Assembly: GCF_021379005.1 (NCBI RefSeq)
Contig: NZ_CP075171.1
Span: 62,001 to 126,000 of the forward strand
Reading direction: 5' to 3'
Source: Leptodesmis sichuanensis A121
GTDB lineage: Bacteria > Cyanobacteriota > Cyanobacteriia > Leptolyngbyales > Leptolyngbyaceae
DNA: 64,000 nt
Part shown: piece after piece, positions 37,849 to 46,239 of the stretch
Position numbering within the stretch: the first letter of the stretch is position 1
Layout: every line of letters starts with the position of its first letter
Position numbers and translations under genes: made by a program
Notes under the pieces: model-generated
What the model saw: only the letters and a program-made list of their open reading frames with translations
What the model was told of the DNA's origin: nothing
The model's database searches: none

Positions 37849-39099
37849 GTGACGGAGCAATTTCCATTCCAGGTTGTAATCATTGGAGGCGGGGCAGCGG
37901 GGTTCTTTGGAGCGATCGCCTGTGCCGAAGCCCATCCTGAAACGCGGGTGATTATCTTAGAAGCAGCCCATCAGCCGTTAACGAAAGTCAGAATCTCCGG
38001 TGGTGGCCGTTGCAACGTTACCCATGCCTGTTTTGATCCGGCTCTCCTGGTACAAAACTATCCCAGAGGAGGAAAAGCCTTGCGAGGAGCCTTCAGTCGC
38101 TTCCAGGCTAAAGACACGGTGGAATGGTTTGCCGCCCACGGGGTACGGTTGAAAACCGAGGCCGATGGTCGGATGTTTCCGGTAACAGATGATTCAGCGA
38201 CGGTTGTTGCTTGCCTGGTTCAGTCGGCCAGGAATGCAGGCGTACAAATTCGGACTGGCGTTGCCGTCCAATCGGTGACAAAGCTTGATGATCGGTTTCA
38301 TCTGCGGCTCAAATCGGGGGAGGTGTTGCCAGCCGATCGGCTGTTACTGGCTACGGGCAGCAATCCAGCAGGCTATGCGATCGCGCGATCGCTGGGGCAC
38401 ACCCTCGAACCACCAGTTCCCTCTTTATTTACGTTTCAGATCAGCGATCCTCGTTTGAGCAATTTAGCCGGAGTCTCGGTGGCCTCGGCTCACCTGCGCT
38501 TGCAAGTGGAGGATAGCCCCAGCCTGGAGCAGACTGGCCCCGTGCTGATTACTCATTGGGGCTTAAGTGGGCCAGCCGTTCTCAAGCTTTCTGCCTGGGG
38601 AGCCAGACTGCTTCATGACCATCACTATCAGGCTTCCTTGAGAATTAACTGGGTGTCTCAGATTAATCCAGAGAGTTTGCGGCAGCAGGTAGTGGCCGTT
38701 CGTTCGCAGTTAGCCAAAAAATCGATCGTGGCGAATTGTCCCATTCCGATTCCTCGGCGATTGTGGGAACGGTTAACAGCGGCGGTGGGAATTGCACCGG
38801 GCGATCGCTGGGCAGAGTTATCCAACAAAGCTTTAAATCAATTGCTGCAAGAACTGACCCAGGGCCAATTTCTGATCCGGGGTAAAGGAGCCTTCAAAGA
38901 AGAATTTGTCACCTGTGGTGGTGTTCGTTTGCAGGAAGTCGATTTTAAGACCATGCAAAGTCGCCAATGTCCCGGCCTTTACCTGGCTGGCGAAATTCTG
39001 GACATTGATGGCGTAACGGGTGGCTTCAATTTCCAAAGTGCCTGGACAACCGCATGGCTGGCAGGACAGGCGATAGGAAACGGCCAGCGAACCTTTTGA
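37849..39099 (+). CDS. NAD(P)/FAD-dependent oxidoreductase of the BaiN/HI0933 family
   Basis: 416 residues from GTG 37849. FAD-binding motif FQVVIIGGGAAGFFGAIACAEA, ISGGGRCNVTHA (family signature), DGRMFPVTDDSATVV and the C-terminal GKGAFKEEFVTCGGV...YLAGEILDIDGVTGGFNFQSAW match the aminoacetone oxidase/BaiN family. In some bacteria the family reduces bile-acid intermediates; in cyanobacteria its substrate is unknown. Length is typical. It is isolated between the STAND fragment and the SH3/SPOR gene. Confidence 0.92.
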   Translation: MTEQFPFQVVIIGGGAAGFFGAIACAEAHPETRVIILEAAHQPLTKVRISGGGRCNVTHACFDPALLVQNYPRGGKALRGAFSRFQAKDTVEWFAAHGVRLKTEADGRMFPVTDDSATVVACLVQSARNAGVQIRTGVAVQSVTKLDDRFHLRLKSGEVLPADRLLLATGSNPAGYAIARSLGHTLEPPVPSLFTFQISDPRLSNLAGVSVASAHLRLQVEDSPSLEQTGPVLITHWGLSGPAVLKLSAWGARLLHDHHYQASLRINWVSQINPESLRQQVVAVRSQLAKKSIVANCPIPIPRRLWERLTAAVGIAPGDRWAELSNKALNQLLQELTQGQFLIRGKGAFKEEFVTCGGVRLQEVDFKTMQSRQCPGLYLAGEILDIDGVTGGFNFQSAWTTAWLAGQAIGNGQRTF

Positions 39100-39175
39100 A
39101 TTCCATGCCCAGTTCAGGTTGCGAGGAGGGATACCATCGCACCCTGGAGAGGCGGTCGGTTAAACCCGTCTGGAT

Positions 39176-39910
39176 TTATCGGTAGGCGAAATAGACGCGA
39201 GCATCAAAGCCCTGCGATCGCAGAAAATAGCTCTGGGATTGAGCCGCATCATAATCTCTGAAACTGCCAGCATTGATGAACTGGCCTGGTAAAGCCGCGT
39301 CTCGAAACGCGCCAGGAACAAACTGTCTTACCCAGGACAACTGATTGGGCAAATTGCCGCCTATTGGGGGAACCACCACGACGTAAGGGCCACCTCGCCA
39401 GCCAGCAGGGGGAGGAACAGGGGGAGCAATACCAACCGGGGGATGAACGGGACCTGGCCTACAACCACCAAAGCTGCCTGCAACGTATTCTGTAGCCACC
39501 CATCCCCCCGTGGTAACTTGTCGCCAGGTATAGCAATTGGCTACTACAGGTCTGCCCGTTAACTCCAGAAACGCGCCATCTGGGGCACCCCCAATAATTG
39601 GGAAGTGCAGACCGGGGCCAGAGCGAATATTTAAGCCAATCCCACTGTTGGTGGATACCACGCCAGTGCGATCGGGGGGAGTGCTTCTGCGAGCTTCGGG
39701 ATAACTCCCACGTCTCCAGTGATGGCGGCTTTGAGCCAGGGTCTGATCCGCATGAATGCCCAATCCCAAAAGGGCGATCGCGGCACTCAAAAAAGTTAGC
39801 CCAGCCAGTGTTGGAAATTTCCAAACTTGATGTTTAATGGAGCAGAGTTGCCCCACCGAAGTGGAATCTTGATGTGCAGAAGCAGACTGCACAAAATTAA
39901 TAGGTTTCAT
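39176..39910 (-). CDS. Exported SH3b-domain protein with SPOR-like C-terminus
   Basis: 244 residues from ATG 39910 (a TTG frame reaches 39946). After a basic N-terminus there is a hydrophobic segment (FPTLAGLTFLSAAIALLGLG, ~residues 34-53) with an ALAQS-like end, i.e. a signal peptide or single anchor. A bacterial SH3 domain (about 95-145) has GIGLNIRSGPGLHFPIIGG and WRQVTTGGWVATEYV. After a Pro/Gly-rich linker, the last ~40 residues (GQFINAGSFRDYDAAQSQSY...GFDARVYFAYR) look like a SPOR peptidoglycan-binding repeat. It probably binds the cell wall. No catalytic domain is seen. Confidence 0.82.
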   Translation of the reverse strand: MKPINFVQSASAHQDSTSVGQLCSIKHQVWKFPTLAGLTFLSAAIALLGLGIHADQTLAQSRHHWRRGSYPEARRSTPPDRTGVVSTNSGIGLNIRSGPGLHFPIIGGAPDGAFLELTGRPVVANCYTWRQVTTGGWVATEYVAGSFGGCRPGPVHPPVGIAPPVPPPAGWRGGPYVVVVPPIGGNLPNQLSWVRQFVPGAFRDAALPGQFINAGSFRDYDAAQSQSYFLRSQGFDARVYFAYR

Positions 39911-40163
39911 ATTCAAAAGTGAGGTAAATAACACAGGAAGCCACAACCCTATTAAGCAGATAACAGGAGAAGAAGCTATGTTTTAAACGTAACAGAACCC
40001 CATATCATGTGCCTAGAGTGGAAAAGCAATTCATTCTTGTTAAAAATCTTAATAATCTACTTTAGGTGCCCTATTGTCCGGCTATTTCGCTATCCGGGCG
40101 ATCGTTTTTTGGTTCAAAATTCAGATCTAATTTTTATGTAGTAATGCTGAATGTGACCACTTG

Positions 40164-40229
40164 CATATTTATGTACTAATAGACTCATATTTATGTACCA
40201 GGTAAGTCATATTTACATACTAGATAGTT
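40164..40229. repeat. Three tandem 22-bp repeats (iteron-like)
   Basis: CATATTTATGTACTAATAGACT, CATATTTATGTACCAGGTAAGT and CATATTTACATACTAGATAGTT follow each other with no gap. Each begins CATATTTA-T/C-A/G-TAC. A degenerate copy (TTTTTATGTAGTAATGCTGA) lies about 35 bases upstream. 22 bp is close to two helical turns, which puts the conserved half on one DNA face. They end about 100 bases before the methyltransferase start. Confidence 0.9.
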
Positions 40230-40255
40230 AAGCTCAACCAACTTCTGGATCTGGT

Positions 40256-40308
40256 TGTCATTGGTCATTGGTAGAAACAGAAGACAGATGACAAAAGACA
40301 AAAGACGG
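40256..40308. repeat. TCATTGG / GACAAAA imperfect inverted repeat
   Basis: Left arm GGTTGTCATTGGTCATTGG is imperfectly complementary to the right arm with GACAGATGACAAAAGACAAA. Similar TCATTGG units recur at 52951-52986. Confidence 0.6.
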
Positions 40309-40332
40309 TAAAACAAGTAGCCTATTCGTCCA

Positions 40333-41211
40333 TTGGCCAGTTCTCTCACGATCGCCTACGACCATCCCAACGGCACTCTGTTTTGTGGAGACTCATTAAA
40401 TTGGTTACTCACCCTACCGGATGAAGTGGCCGATTTAATCATTGCTGATCCTCCCTACAATCTCAAAAAAGCCGATTGGGATTGCTTTGCATCTCAGGAG
40501 GTTTACATTCATTGGTCAATCCAATGGATGACTCAAGCCGCTCGGATTCTGAAACCGACAGGCTCCCTTTACATCATGGGTTTTTCGGAGGTGTTAGCTG
40601 ATCTCAAAGCTCCGGCCAGTCGGTTGTTCTGGGGCTGTCGCTGGTTAATTTGGCACTATAAGAACAAGGCGAATCTAGGTCAAGATTGGGGGCGATCGCA
40701 CGAAAGTATCCTGCTACTTCGCAAGTCCAGTTCTGCCAAGATGAATATTGACAATATCCGGATTCCCTATGGCAATCACACGTTGAAATATCCCGATCGC
40801 ACGCAAGCGGAAACCAGTCAGTATTCCTACGACAAGTCCACGAATCTGGAGCAGAACTGGCAACCCAATCCACGCGGAGCTAAGCCCAAAGATGTGATTG
40901 AAATTCCTACTCTCTGTAATGGAATGCAGGAAAAAACTCCCCATCCTACCCAAAAACCGGAGGAGCTAATCCGAAAATTTGTGCTGGCTTCCTGCGATCG
41001 CGATGATCTGGTAATCGATCCCTTTTCTGGTTCAGGAACAACGTTGGTCGTCGCAGAACAACTGGGCCGGAAATGGTTAGGCTGTGAGATCAACCCGGAA
41101 TACAATCAATGGGCGATTCAACGCCTGAAAACCGTACAACACCTCAGCGATCAGGAGTGGTTTTGGCGTGATAAAAAGGCCGCAGAACGCCGCCGCCGCA
41201 TCCGAATTTGA
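40333..41211 (+). CDS. Solitary DNA methyltransferase, beta class (N6-adenine or N4-cytosine)
   Basis: 292 residues starting at TTG 40333. Motif IV DPPYN (residues 39-43) precedes motif I FSGSGT (231-236, in LVIDPFSGSGTTLVVAEQLGRK). This order defines the beta class; motif X TQKPEELIRKFV sits just ahead. It transfers a methyl group from S-adenosylmethionine to the exocyclic amino group of adenine or cytosine. No restriction endonuclease gene is adjacent, so it is probably an orphan methyltransferase. Recognition sequence is unknown. HIP1-rich cyanobacteria often methylate GCGATCGC/GGCC/GATC sites, but which applies cannot be read here. Preceded by tandem 22-bp repeats. Confidence 0.9.
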   Translation: MASSLTIAYDHPNGTLFCGDSLNWLLTLPDEVADLIIADPPYNLKKADWDCFASQEVYIHWSIQWMTQAARILKPTGSLYIMGFSEVLADLKAPASRLFWGCRWLIWHYKNKANLGQDWGRSHESILLLRKSSSAKMNIDNIRIPYGNHTLKYPDRTQAETSQYSYDKSTNLEQNWQPNPRGAKPKDVIEIPTLCNGMQEKTPHPTQKPEELIRKFVLASCDRDDLVIDPFSGSGTTLVVAEQLGRKWLGCEINPEYNQWAIQRLKTVQHLSDQEWFWRDKKAAERRRRIRI

Positions 41212-41311
41212 TCCCTGGAAAATGACCCCTGAGCCACAAGCAATGGGAAATAAACCAGTCATAGAAAGGATAGCGGTGCCAAAGAAATGGGCGAAATCTC
41301 TAGAGCGATAC

Positions 41312-42076
41312 TCAGGTTTTTGGAACAAATAGCCGTCCATTTCGCAGTTGCACAACGGGATGCTTGGATTGGCGAATCAGACGTTCATCGTGGGTCGTCA
41401 CAATCACCGTAATCCCGATCGCATTCAACTTTTTGAGAATCTTAATCACCTGCCAGGAGTTGTCGGCATCCAGGTTTCCGGTTGGCTCATCTGCCAGCAG
41501 GATAGGAGGTGTACCCACGATCGCCCGTGCAATACTGACCCGTTGCTGCTCTCCACCAGATAGTTCCTCCGGAAAACTATTGGCTTTATGAGGCAGACCC
41601 ACCATTTTCAAAGCAGGCGGCAGGCGGCGATCGATTTCCTGACGACTGAATCCCTGCGCCCATAAGACAAACGCGATATTTTCAGCAACGGTACGGCGAG
41701 GAATTAATTTGTAATCCTGAAACACAATCCCAATCCGGCGGCGCAACTCTGACAAACGATCGCCCTTCAAATCCGCCACTCGCAGACCATCCACGATCAC
41801 CTCTCCCGTGGTGGCTCGCTCTTCCCCATATAACAGCTTTAATAAAGTGGACTTACCAGATCCTGATGGCCCCGTAATAAACAGAAAATCGCCCTGGCGA
41901 ATTTGCAGATTCAGATCCACCAGTGCCCTGGAACCACTCCCGTAGGTTTTACTCACCTCTTGCAAGGACACCATAATGCGGCGGGATGTCTCAGCCGCAG
42001 TTGCGGATTGCCGCTCAGAGGCTGGTGTGGCCTGAGTGGGGGAATTTAAGGATGACTGGGTAGGAGCATGGGACAT
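41312..42076 (-). CDS. ftsE: Cell division ATP-binding protein FtsE
   Basis: 254 residues. ABC ATPase with Walker [19 protein letters not shown]-loop IGIVFQDYKLIPRRTVAENI (the FtsE-typical DYKLI), signature LSGGEQQRVSIARAI, Walker B ILLADEPTGNLD and the switch VTTHDERL. With FtsX it regulates septal cell-wall hydrolases. The N-terminal 34 residues are low-complexity and extra; ATG at 41974 (MVSLQEVSKTYG) may be the real start. ftsX is not adjacent. Convergent with the methyltransferase gene. Confidence 0.92.
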   Translation of the reverse strand: MSHAPTQSSLNSPTQATPASERQSATAAETSRRIMVSLQEVSKTYGSGSRALVDLNLQIRQGDFLFITGPSGSGKSTLLKLLYGEERATTGEVIVDGLRVADLKGDRLSELRRRIGIVFQDYKLIPRRTVAENIAFVLWAQGFSRQEIDRRLPPALKMVGLPHKANSFPEELSGGEQQRVSIARAIVGTPPILLADEPTGNLDADNSWQVIKILKKLNAIGITVIVTTHDERLIRQSKHPVVQLRNGRLFVPKT

Positions 42077-42333
42077 GGGCAGTCACGATCGCGAACTCGC
42101 AGACTATTACACCACAGAAGTCCAGAGATGTCCCATTGTTTTAGGGGAATTGCTCCTCGGTGGATGGGGAAGATGGGGAAGGGGGTAATGGAGTGATGGA
42201 AGGGTGAGAGGGTGGGATGATGGTGGATAGTAAACAAGAGCGAAGGAAGACGGGGAAGGTAAGTAACTCCTCCCGCCCTGCCCCTATCTCCCTCACTCCT
42301 CCACCCTTCTCCCTCTCCACTTCCCACCCATCT
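42077..42333. repeat. Purine-rich/pyrimidine-rich imperfect inverted spacer upstream of menG
   Basis: Left arm about 42160-42240 is a run of GGGTGAGAGGG- and GGAAG-type units; right arm about 42270-42330 is the complementary CTCCCTC/CCACCC type. The long frame through this region ahead of menG is low-complexity and not a credible protein part. The arms could form a stem in the menG leader. Confidence 0.6.
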
Positions 42334-43041
42334 ATGAACACTGAACCCATTACGTCTGATTCCGTTCGTGCCCTGTTCGATCGCATTGCTCCGGTGTATG
42401 ACCAGCTCAACAACTGGCTCAGCTTGGGGCAACATCGCATCTGGAAACGCATGGCGGTAAAGTGGAGTGCGGCTAAGCCAGGAGATACCTGCCTGGATGT
42501 GTGTTGTGGCAGCGGGGATTTAGCCCAACTGCTGGCAGAACAGGTGGGCAAAACGGGCCAGATCTACGGAGTCGATTTTTCCCCAGAACAATTAGCGATC
42601 GCCCGCCAGCGCGTGCAAGATCGGTTCATCGAATTGCCGATTATCTGGGTGGAAGGAGATGCCCTCAACCTACCTTTTCCTGAACAATTCTTTGATGCGG
42701 CCACCATGGGCTACGGCCTCCGCAACGTCACCGATATCCCCCGTGCTCTACAAGAAATCCATCGGGTCCTCAAGCCAGGAAGCAAAGCGGCCATTCTGGA
42801 CTTCAACCACCCCGATAGCCCACAAGTTCAAGCCTTCCAGCAGTGGTATTTGGATACGATCGTCGTACCAACCGCCAAACAATTTGGTTTAACCAACGAA
42901 TATGCCTACATTGCCCCCAGCCTGGATCGGTTCCCCACGCGATCGCAACAAATCACCCTTGCCCAGCAGGTAGGGTTTTCCACCGTCACTCATTACCCTA
43001 TTGCGGGCGGTACGATGGGAGTGTTAGTCCTAATCAAATAA
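42334..43041 (+). CDS. menG: Demethylphylloquinone/demethylmenaquinone methyltransferase (UbiE/MenG)
   Basis: 235 residues from ATG 42334 (MNTEPITSDSVRALFDRIAP), the usual cyanobacterial start. Class I SAM methyltransferase: FDRIAPVYDQLNNWLSLGQH, motif I LDVCCGSGDLAQLL, GYGLRNVTD and LKPGSKAAILDF are UbiE/MenG hallmarks. It performs the last methylation of phylloquinone, the photosystem I electron carrier. The sequence 5' of the ATG is low complexity, so longer starts are rejected. Divergent from ftsE. Confidence 0.94.
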   Translation: MNTEPITSDSVRALFDRIAPVYDQLNNWLSLGQHRIWKRMAVKWSAAKPGDTCLDVCCGSGDLAQLLAEQVGKTGQIYGVDFSPEQLAIARQRVQDRFIELPIIWVEGDALNLPFPEQFFDAATMGYGLRNVTDIPRALQEIHRVLKPGSKAAILDFNHPDSPQVQAFQQWYLDTIVVPTAKQFGLTNEYAYIAPSLDRFPTRSQQITLAQQVGFSTVTHYPIAGGTMGVLVLIK

Positions 43042-43049
43042 GTGTTGAG

Positions 43050-43147
43050 TTATGAGTTTTAAGTTTTAAGTGGCTCAATGGCCCAATCACTTAAAACTCA
43101 AACTTAAAACTCAAAACTTAAAACTTAAAACTTAAAACTTAAAACTT
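43050..43147. repeat. AAAACTT heptamer array forming a hairpin
   Basis: GTTTTAAGTTTTAAGTG on the left is complementary to CACTTAAAACTCAAAC and then tandem AAAACTT units on the right. It lies between menG and the DUF445 gene and can serve as a terminator-like stem, without a T-tract. Confidence 0.8.
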
Positions 43148-43159
43148 CTCCTCCCTCCC

Positions 43160-44389
43160 TTGGAACTCTCAACCCTCTGGCTATTCATCGCGCCGCCTGT
43201 GGTCGGTGGCATTATCGGGTACTTCACGAACGACATTGCCATCCGGATGTTGTTTCGTCCCTATAAGCCCTACTACATTGGCGATCGTCGCTTACCGTTT
43301 ACGCCTGGTCTCATTCCCCGGAATCAGGAACGGTTAGCCAAGCGGATCTCAGACACGATCATGGGATCGCTGCTGACACCAGAGGAATTACAGAATCTGG
43401 CCCGTCGCCTGCTGCAAACGGAACGAGTTCAGGGGGCGTTGCTGTGGCTGTTAAAACTGGCGCTGGATCAGGTCCAGGAAGATAAGCAAAAGCGAACGGC
43501 GAAGGTTGTCGGTAATATCTTGCAGGATTTGCTGGGACAATCTTTACCCCGGTTGTTAAAAGTTTTGGCCCGTCGAGAAGATTTTTTAGAAACCCAACTG
43601 AATCAGATCTTTGACCAGATCTTGCTGGAGTTTCAACTGACGGATGAGCAGGCCACGAAGATGGCCGACTGGCTCCTGGAAGTGGTTCTGCCGCCCGATA
43701 CCATTCGCCAGACGTTGATTGACTTTCTTACCGATCGCAATATTCAAACGATTGACGAAGGCTTTCGGGAAAAGACCAGCGGCACCTATTGGGTGATTGC
43801 TAACCTGTTTGGCACTCGCAATGCCCTGACTCGTCTGCGTACCTTTTGCCTGGACGAACGGGAAGTTTGCAACGAGCAGATCACAGAACTGATAGTTTCT
43901 CTAAACGTGCGGGCGCGATTGCGGGAATGGTTGCAAAATCTCTCCCTGCAAAACCTGCCTGTGTCCACGGTGCGTCAACTGCGTAAAACCCTACGGGATA
44001 CAGTACGGATCTATGTTCAGGCACAGGGAGCCGAGTTTTTGCAAGAATTTGGCAAATCCGTAGATTGGGAAAATCTGGCCAGTGTTCTATTAAACCGCTT
44101 ACGAAACTCCGCGGTCGTGAATGAATCTCTAGAAACGGTGAGCCTGGAACTGGCCCTCATTCTGGAACGCTACCTGGAGCAGGATTTGGAAAAGATTGTG
44201 GCACAGGTGATCCCAATTCTGAGTATTGATCAAGTGATCATCGATCGCGTCAAAGCCACCTCTCCGGCTAATCTGGAAGCGGCGATCAACGGGATTGTGA
44301 AAAGCGAATTACAGGCGATCGTCAATCTAGGTGGCATTTTGGGCTTTGTCATCGGCCTTCTGCAATCCGCCTCTTTGCTGCTTCGTTAA
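43160..44389 (+). CDS. DUF445 family membrane protein
   Basis: 409 residues. DUF445 proteins have an N-terminal membrane helix and a long alpha-helical body. Here [35 protein letters not shown] is the signature start, with [20 protein letters not shown] following, and the C-terminal helix [17 protein letters not shown] closes it. Starts at TTG 43160, with no clear ribosome-binding site because the spacer is T/C rich. Function unknown; relatives are proposed to act in membrane/envelope homeostasis. Confidence 0.9.
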   Translation: MELSTLWLFIAPPVVGGIIGYFTNDIAIRMLFRPYKPYYIGDRRLPFTPGLIPRNQERLAKRISDTIMGSLLTPEELQNLARRLLQTERVQGALLWLLKLALDQVQEDKQKRTAKVVGNILQDLLGQSLPRLLKVLARREDFLETQLNQIFDQILLEFQLTDEQATKMADWLLEVVLPPDTIRQTLIDFLTDRNIQTIDEGFREKTSGTYWVIANLFGTRNALTRLRTFCLDEREVCNEQITELIVSLNVRARLREWLQNLSLQNLPVSTVRQLRKTLRDTVRIYVQAQGAEFLQEFGKSVDWENLASVLLNRLRNSAVVNESLETVSLELALILERYLEQDLEKIVAQVIPILSIDQVIIDRVKATSPANLEAAINGIVKSELQAIVNLGGILGFVIGLLQSASLLLR

Positions 44390-44449
44390 AGTATGGAAAC
44401 GTGGGAACACTGAGATCAGGCAACCATTGCCGCCAACAAAATCTCCGGA

Positions 44450-45841
44450 GTGACACAAATCACTTCTGAAGATACCAATGAATCCTTCATGAATAATTCC
44501 ATGTTTCGTCTCAGTAAATCGGCCTATAACATCCTGGTTGCAGAAGTTCAGCGGTGCACGGAAGGAACGATGGCAGGTCAGGTGCAGCGAGAAATTGCGA
44601 TCAAACGGCTGACAAAATTGTGCGATCAGCAGGGAACACCCCTGACCTTAGAGGAATTACGCGAGACGCTGAATGACCTGTTTCCTAACTTCAGCCCGTC
44701 CGTTTTGCAGCAGGCTGCCCGCGCTAACCGCCCGCCTTCTCCCTTCTGGAACCGTTTGAAGGTTGGCACGATCGCCCTCACCAGTCTGGTGGGTGGGGTC
44801 TGGTTCCTGAATTTACCCTATCCGATGATCCGCTATCCCGTTGCCCGCACCCTGCCGATCGTGTTGCTGCCCAGTTTCATGGCGATGGATCATCACTACC
44901 GACAGGCGATCGCAACCACGGAGCAGGCTGATCAATTAGTCAACCGGGCGACCAGTGCCGCTGATCTAGCCTTAGGGAAAACCCGCGTCGAAACCGCTCA
45001 AAACCATCTGGATGCTTTACCTGTCTGGTTTTTAGGCTATTACCCCAGCTTTTATTGCAGTTGGTTTCAGTGCAGTTGGCGGTTCACCCTGGATGAGTTT
45101 CAGCAGGCCCGCAAGGAAGTGGCCCGGATGGATGCCCGCCTGTTTCAGGAGCAAAATGCCCAAACTCAGTTGGATAAGTCAGATCAGACGGTGCAAACAG
45201 CTAAGCGCGAGTATCAACAGGCCACGGATCTGACGACTAAAGAAGCAGCGATCGCCTACTGGCAACAGGGCATTGATCAGATGCGTGAAATTCCCCGTGA
45301 AACACTGGCGGGACGGTTAGCCGCGACGAAACTGCAAGCTTACGAGCGGGATTTTCAGCAGGTGGTGGGATATACCCTGGGTAATGTGCGCTCCGGTAAT
45401 CTGATTCAGGCAGCGCAATTTGCGGCAGAAACGGCCCGTCAGTTTTCTCCCAACAAACCTCAGTCTCAAGCCGCATGGCAGGAAGCTGCAAGACATTGGG
45501 AAACGGCCAGTTCTTACCTGATAAAAATTGACGAAAAAGATCCGGATTATTCCTCAGCCCAGAAACTCTTGAGTGAGTACCAGGCAAAATTGAGTCAGGT
45601 GCGGATTCGTTTACAACAGGAACAACAATCTGTCCAGGCGTTTGCCGCGGCTCAGCAGATGAGAAACGTCCTGTTTGATTCCGTGCGACCGGGAGCACGA
45701 TCGCTGGAAGCCGTCCAAATTCAGCAGCTTAACCGCATCGTTACTGAACTGCAAAAGGTGCAACCAGGAACCACCGTTTATGCCGAAGCGCAACAGTGGC
45801 TGAAGTCGGCTCAGGCAAAATTGAAACCGATCGGTGGTTAA
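44450..45841 (+). CDS. Conserved cyanobacterial membrane-anchored coiled-coil protein, function unknown
   Basis: 463 residues from GTG 44450; ATG 44489 (MNNSMFRLS) is another start. Residues about 30-95 are helical (NILVAEVQRCTEGTMAG, LRETLNDLFPNFSPSVL). A hydrophobic stretch (GTIALTSLVGGVWFLNLPYPMI, ~107-128) anchors it. The long C-terminal region from about 150 to 460 is alanine/glutamine-rich coiled coil with tetratricopeptide-like spacing. A short Cys-containing YYPSFYCSWFQCSW lies near 205. No catalytic motif was recognised. It is on the same strand 60 bases after DUF445. Confidence 0.75.
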   Translation: MTQITSEDTNESFMNNSMFRLSKSAYNILVAEVQRCTEGTMAGQVQREIAIKRLTKLCDQQGTPLTLEELRETLNDLFPNFSPSVLQQAARANRPPSPFWNRLKVGTIALTSLVGGVWFLNLPYPMIRYPVARTLPIVLLPSFMAMDHHYRQAIATTEQADQLVNRATSAADLALGKTRVETAQNHLDALPVWFLGYYPSFYCSWFQCSWRFTLDEFQQARKEVARMDARLFQEQNAQTQLDKSDQTVQTAKREYQQATDLTTKEAAIAYWQQGIDQMREIPRETLAGRLAATKLQAYERDFQQVVGYTLGNVRSGNLIQAAQFAAETARQFSPNKPQSQAAWQEAARHWETASSYLIKIDEKDPDYSSAQKLLSEYQAKLSQVRIRLQQEQQSVQAFAAAQQMRNVLFDSVRPGARSLEAVQIQQLNRIVTELQKVQPGTTVYAEAQQWLKSAQAKLKPIGG

Positions 45842-46239
45842 TCAGTCAACCACAGATAGATGTGCAGGCTCATCCTGTCTGGTATTACCTGAAGTAGGCG
45901 ATAAACTGCTGGCTGCTAAATGAACTTCTGAGGAGCAACAAGAGTGGAACTCTTGCCTGGTAGACTCAATCCTCATCAGGAGGATGGGCAGAGCTTGGCA
46001 TACCCATTCAAGAATGACAGGATGGAACGTTTCCCTTGACCTATCTGATGGTTTTTCTAATTTGCAAGAAGTCTAGTGAGAGTTAATCGAAGCTTAAGCA
46101 AATCCTCTGATTAAGGAGATACAATCCAGGACGAGGACGTAAAACGGCTTCCCAAAGCAAAGGGGGCTGGGGTAAACATTTATCGGTGTTACCCAGCGAG
46201 GAATGCAAACCACGGCTCAAATAGGAGATTCTTGCACAG
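45842..46239. other. Intergenic region upstream of the sugar-catabolism cluster
   Basis: 398 bases. A small hairpin CAAGAG-TGGAA-CTCTTG lies near 45949-45965. It must hold the promoter for the D-lactate dehydrogenase gene and possibly the whole cluster. AGGAGA precedes the next start by about 12 bases. No tRNA or recognised riboswitch. Confidence 0.5.

Larger units (their letters stand above)
39911..40332. other. Intergenic region between SH3/SPOR gene and DNA methyltransferase
   Basis: 422 bases. AT-rich, contains three 22-bp tandem repeats (40164-40229), a related single copy near 40130-40151, and a hairpin-prone TCATTGG/GACAAAA-type low-complexity stretch (40256-40308). No coding sequence supported. 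Confidence 0.6.

Noticed and set aside
42217-42333. Long N-terminal extension of MenG
   Set aside because: Low-complexity purine/pyrimidine spacer; the family starts at 42334.
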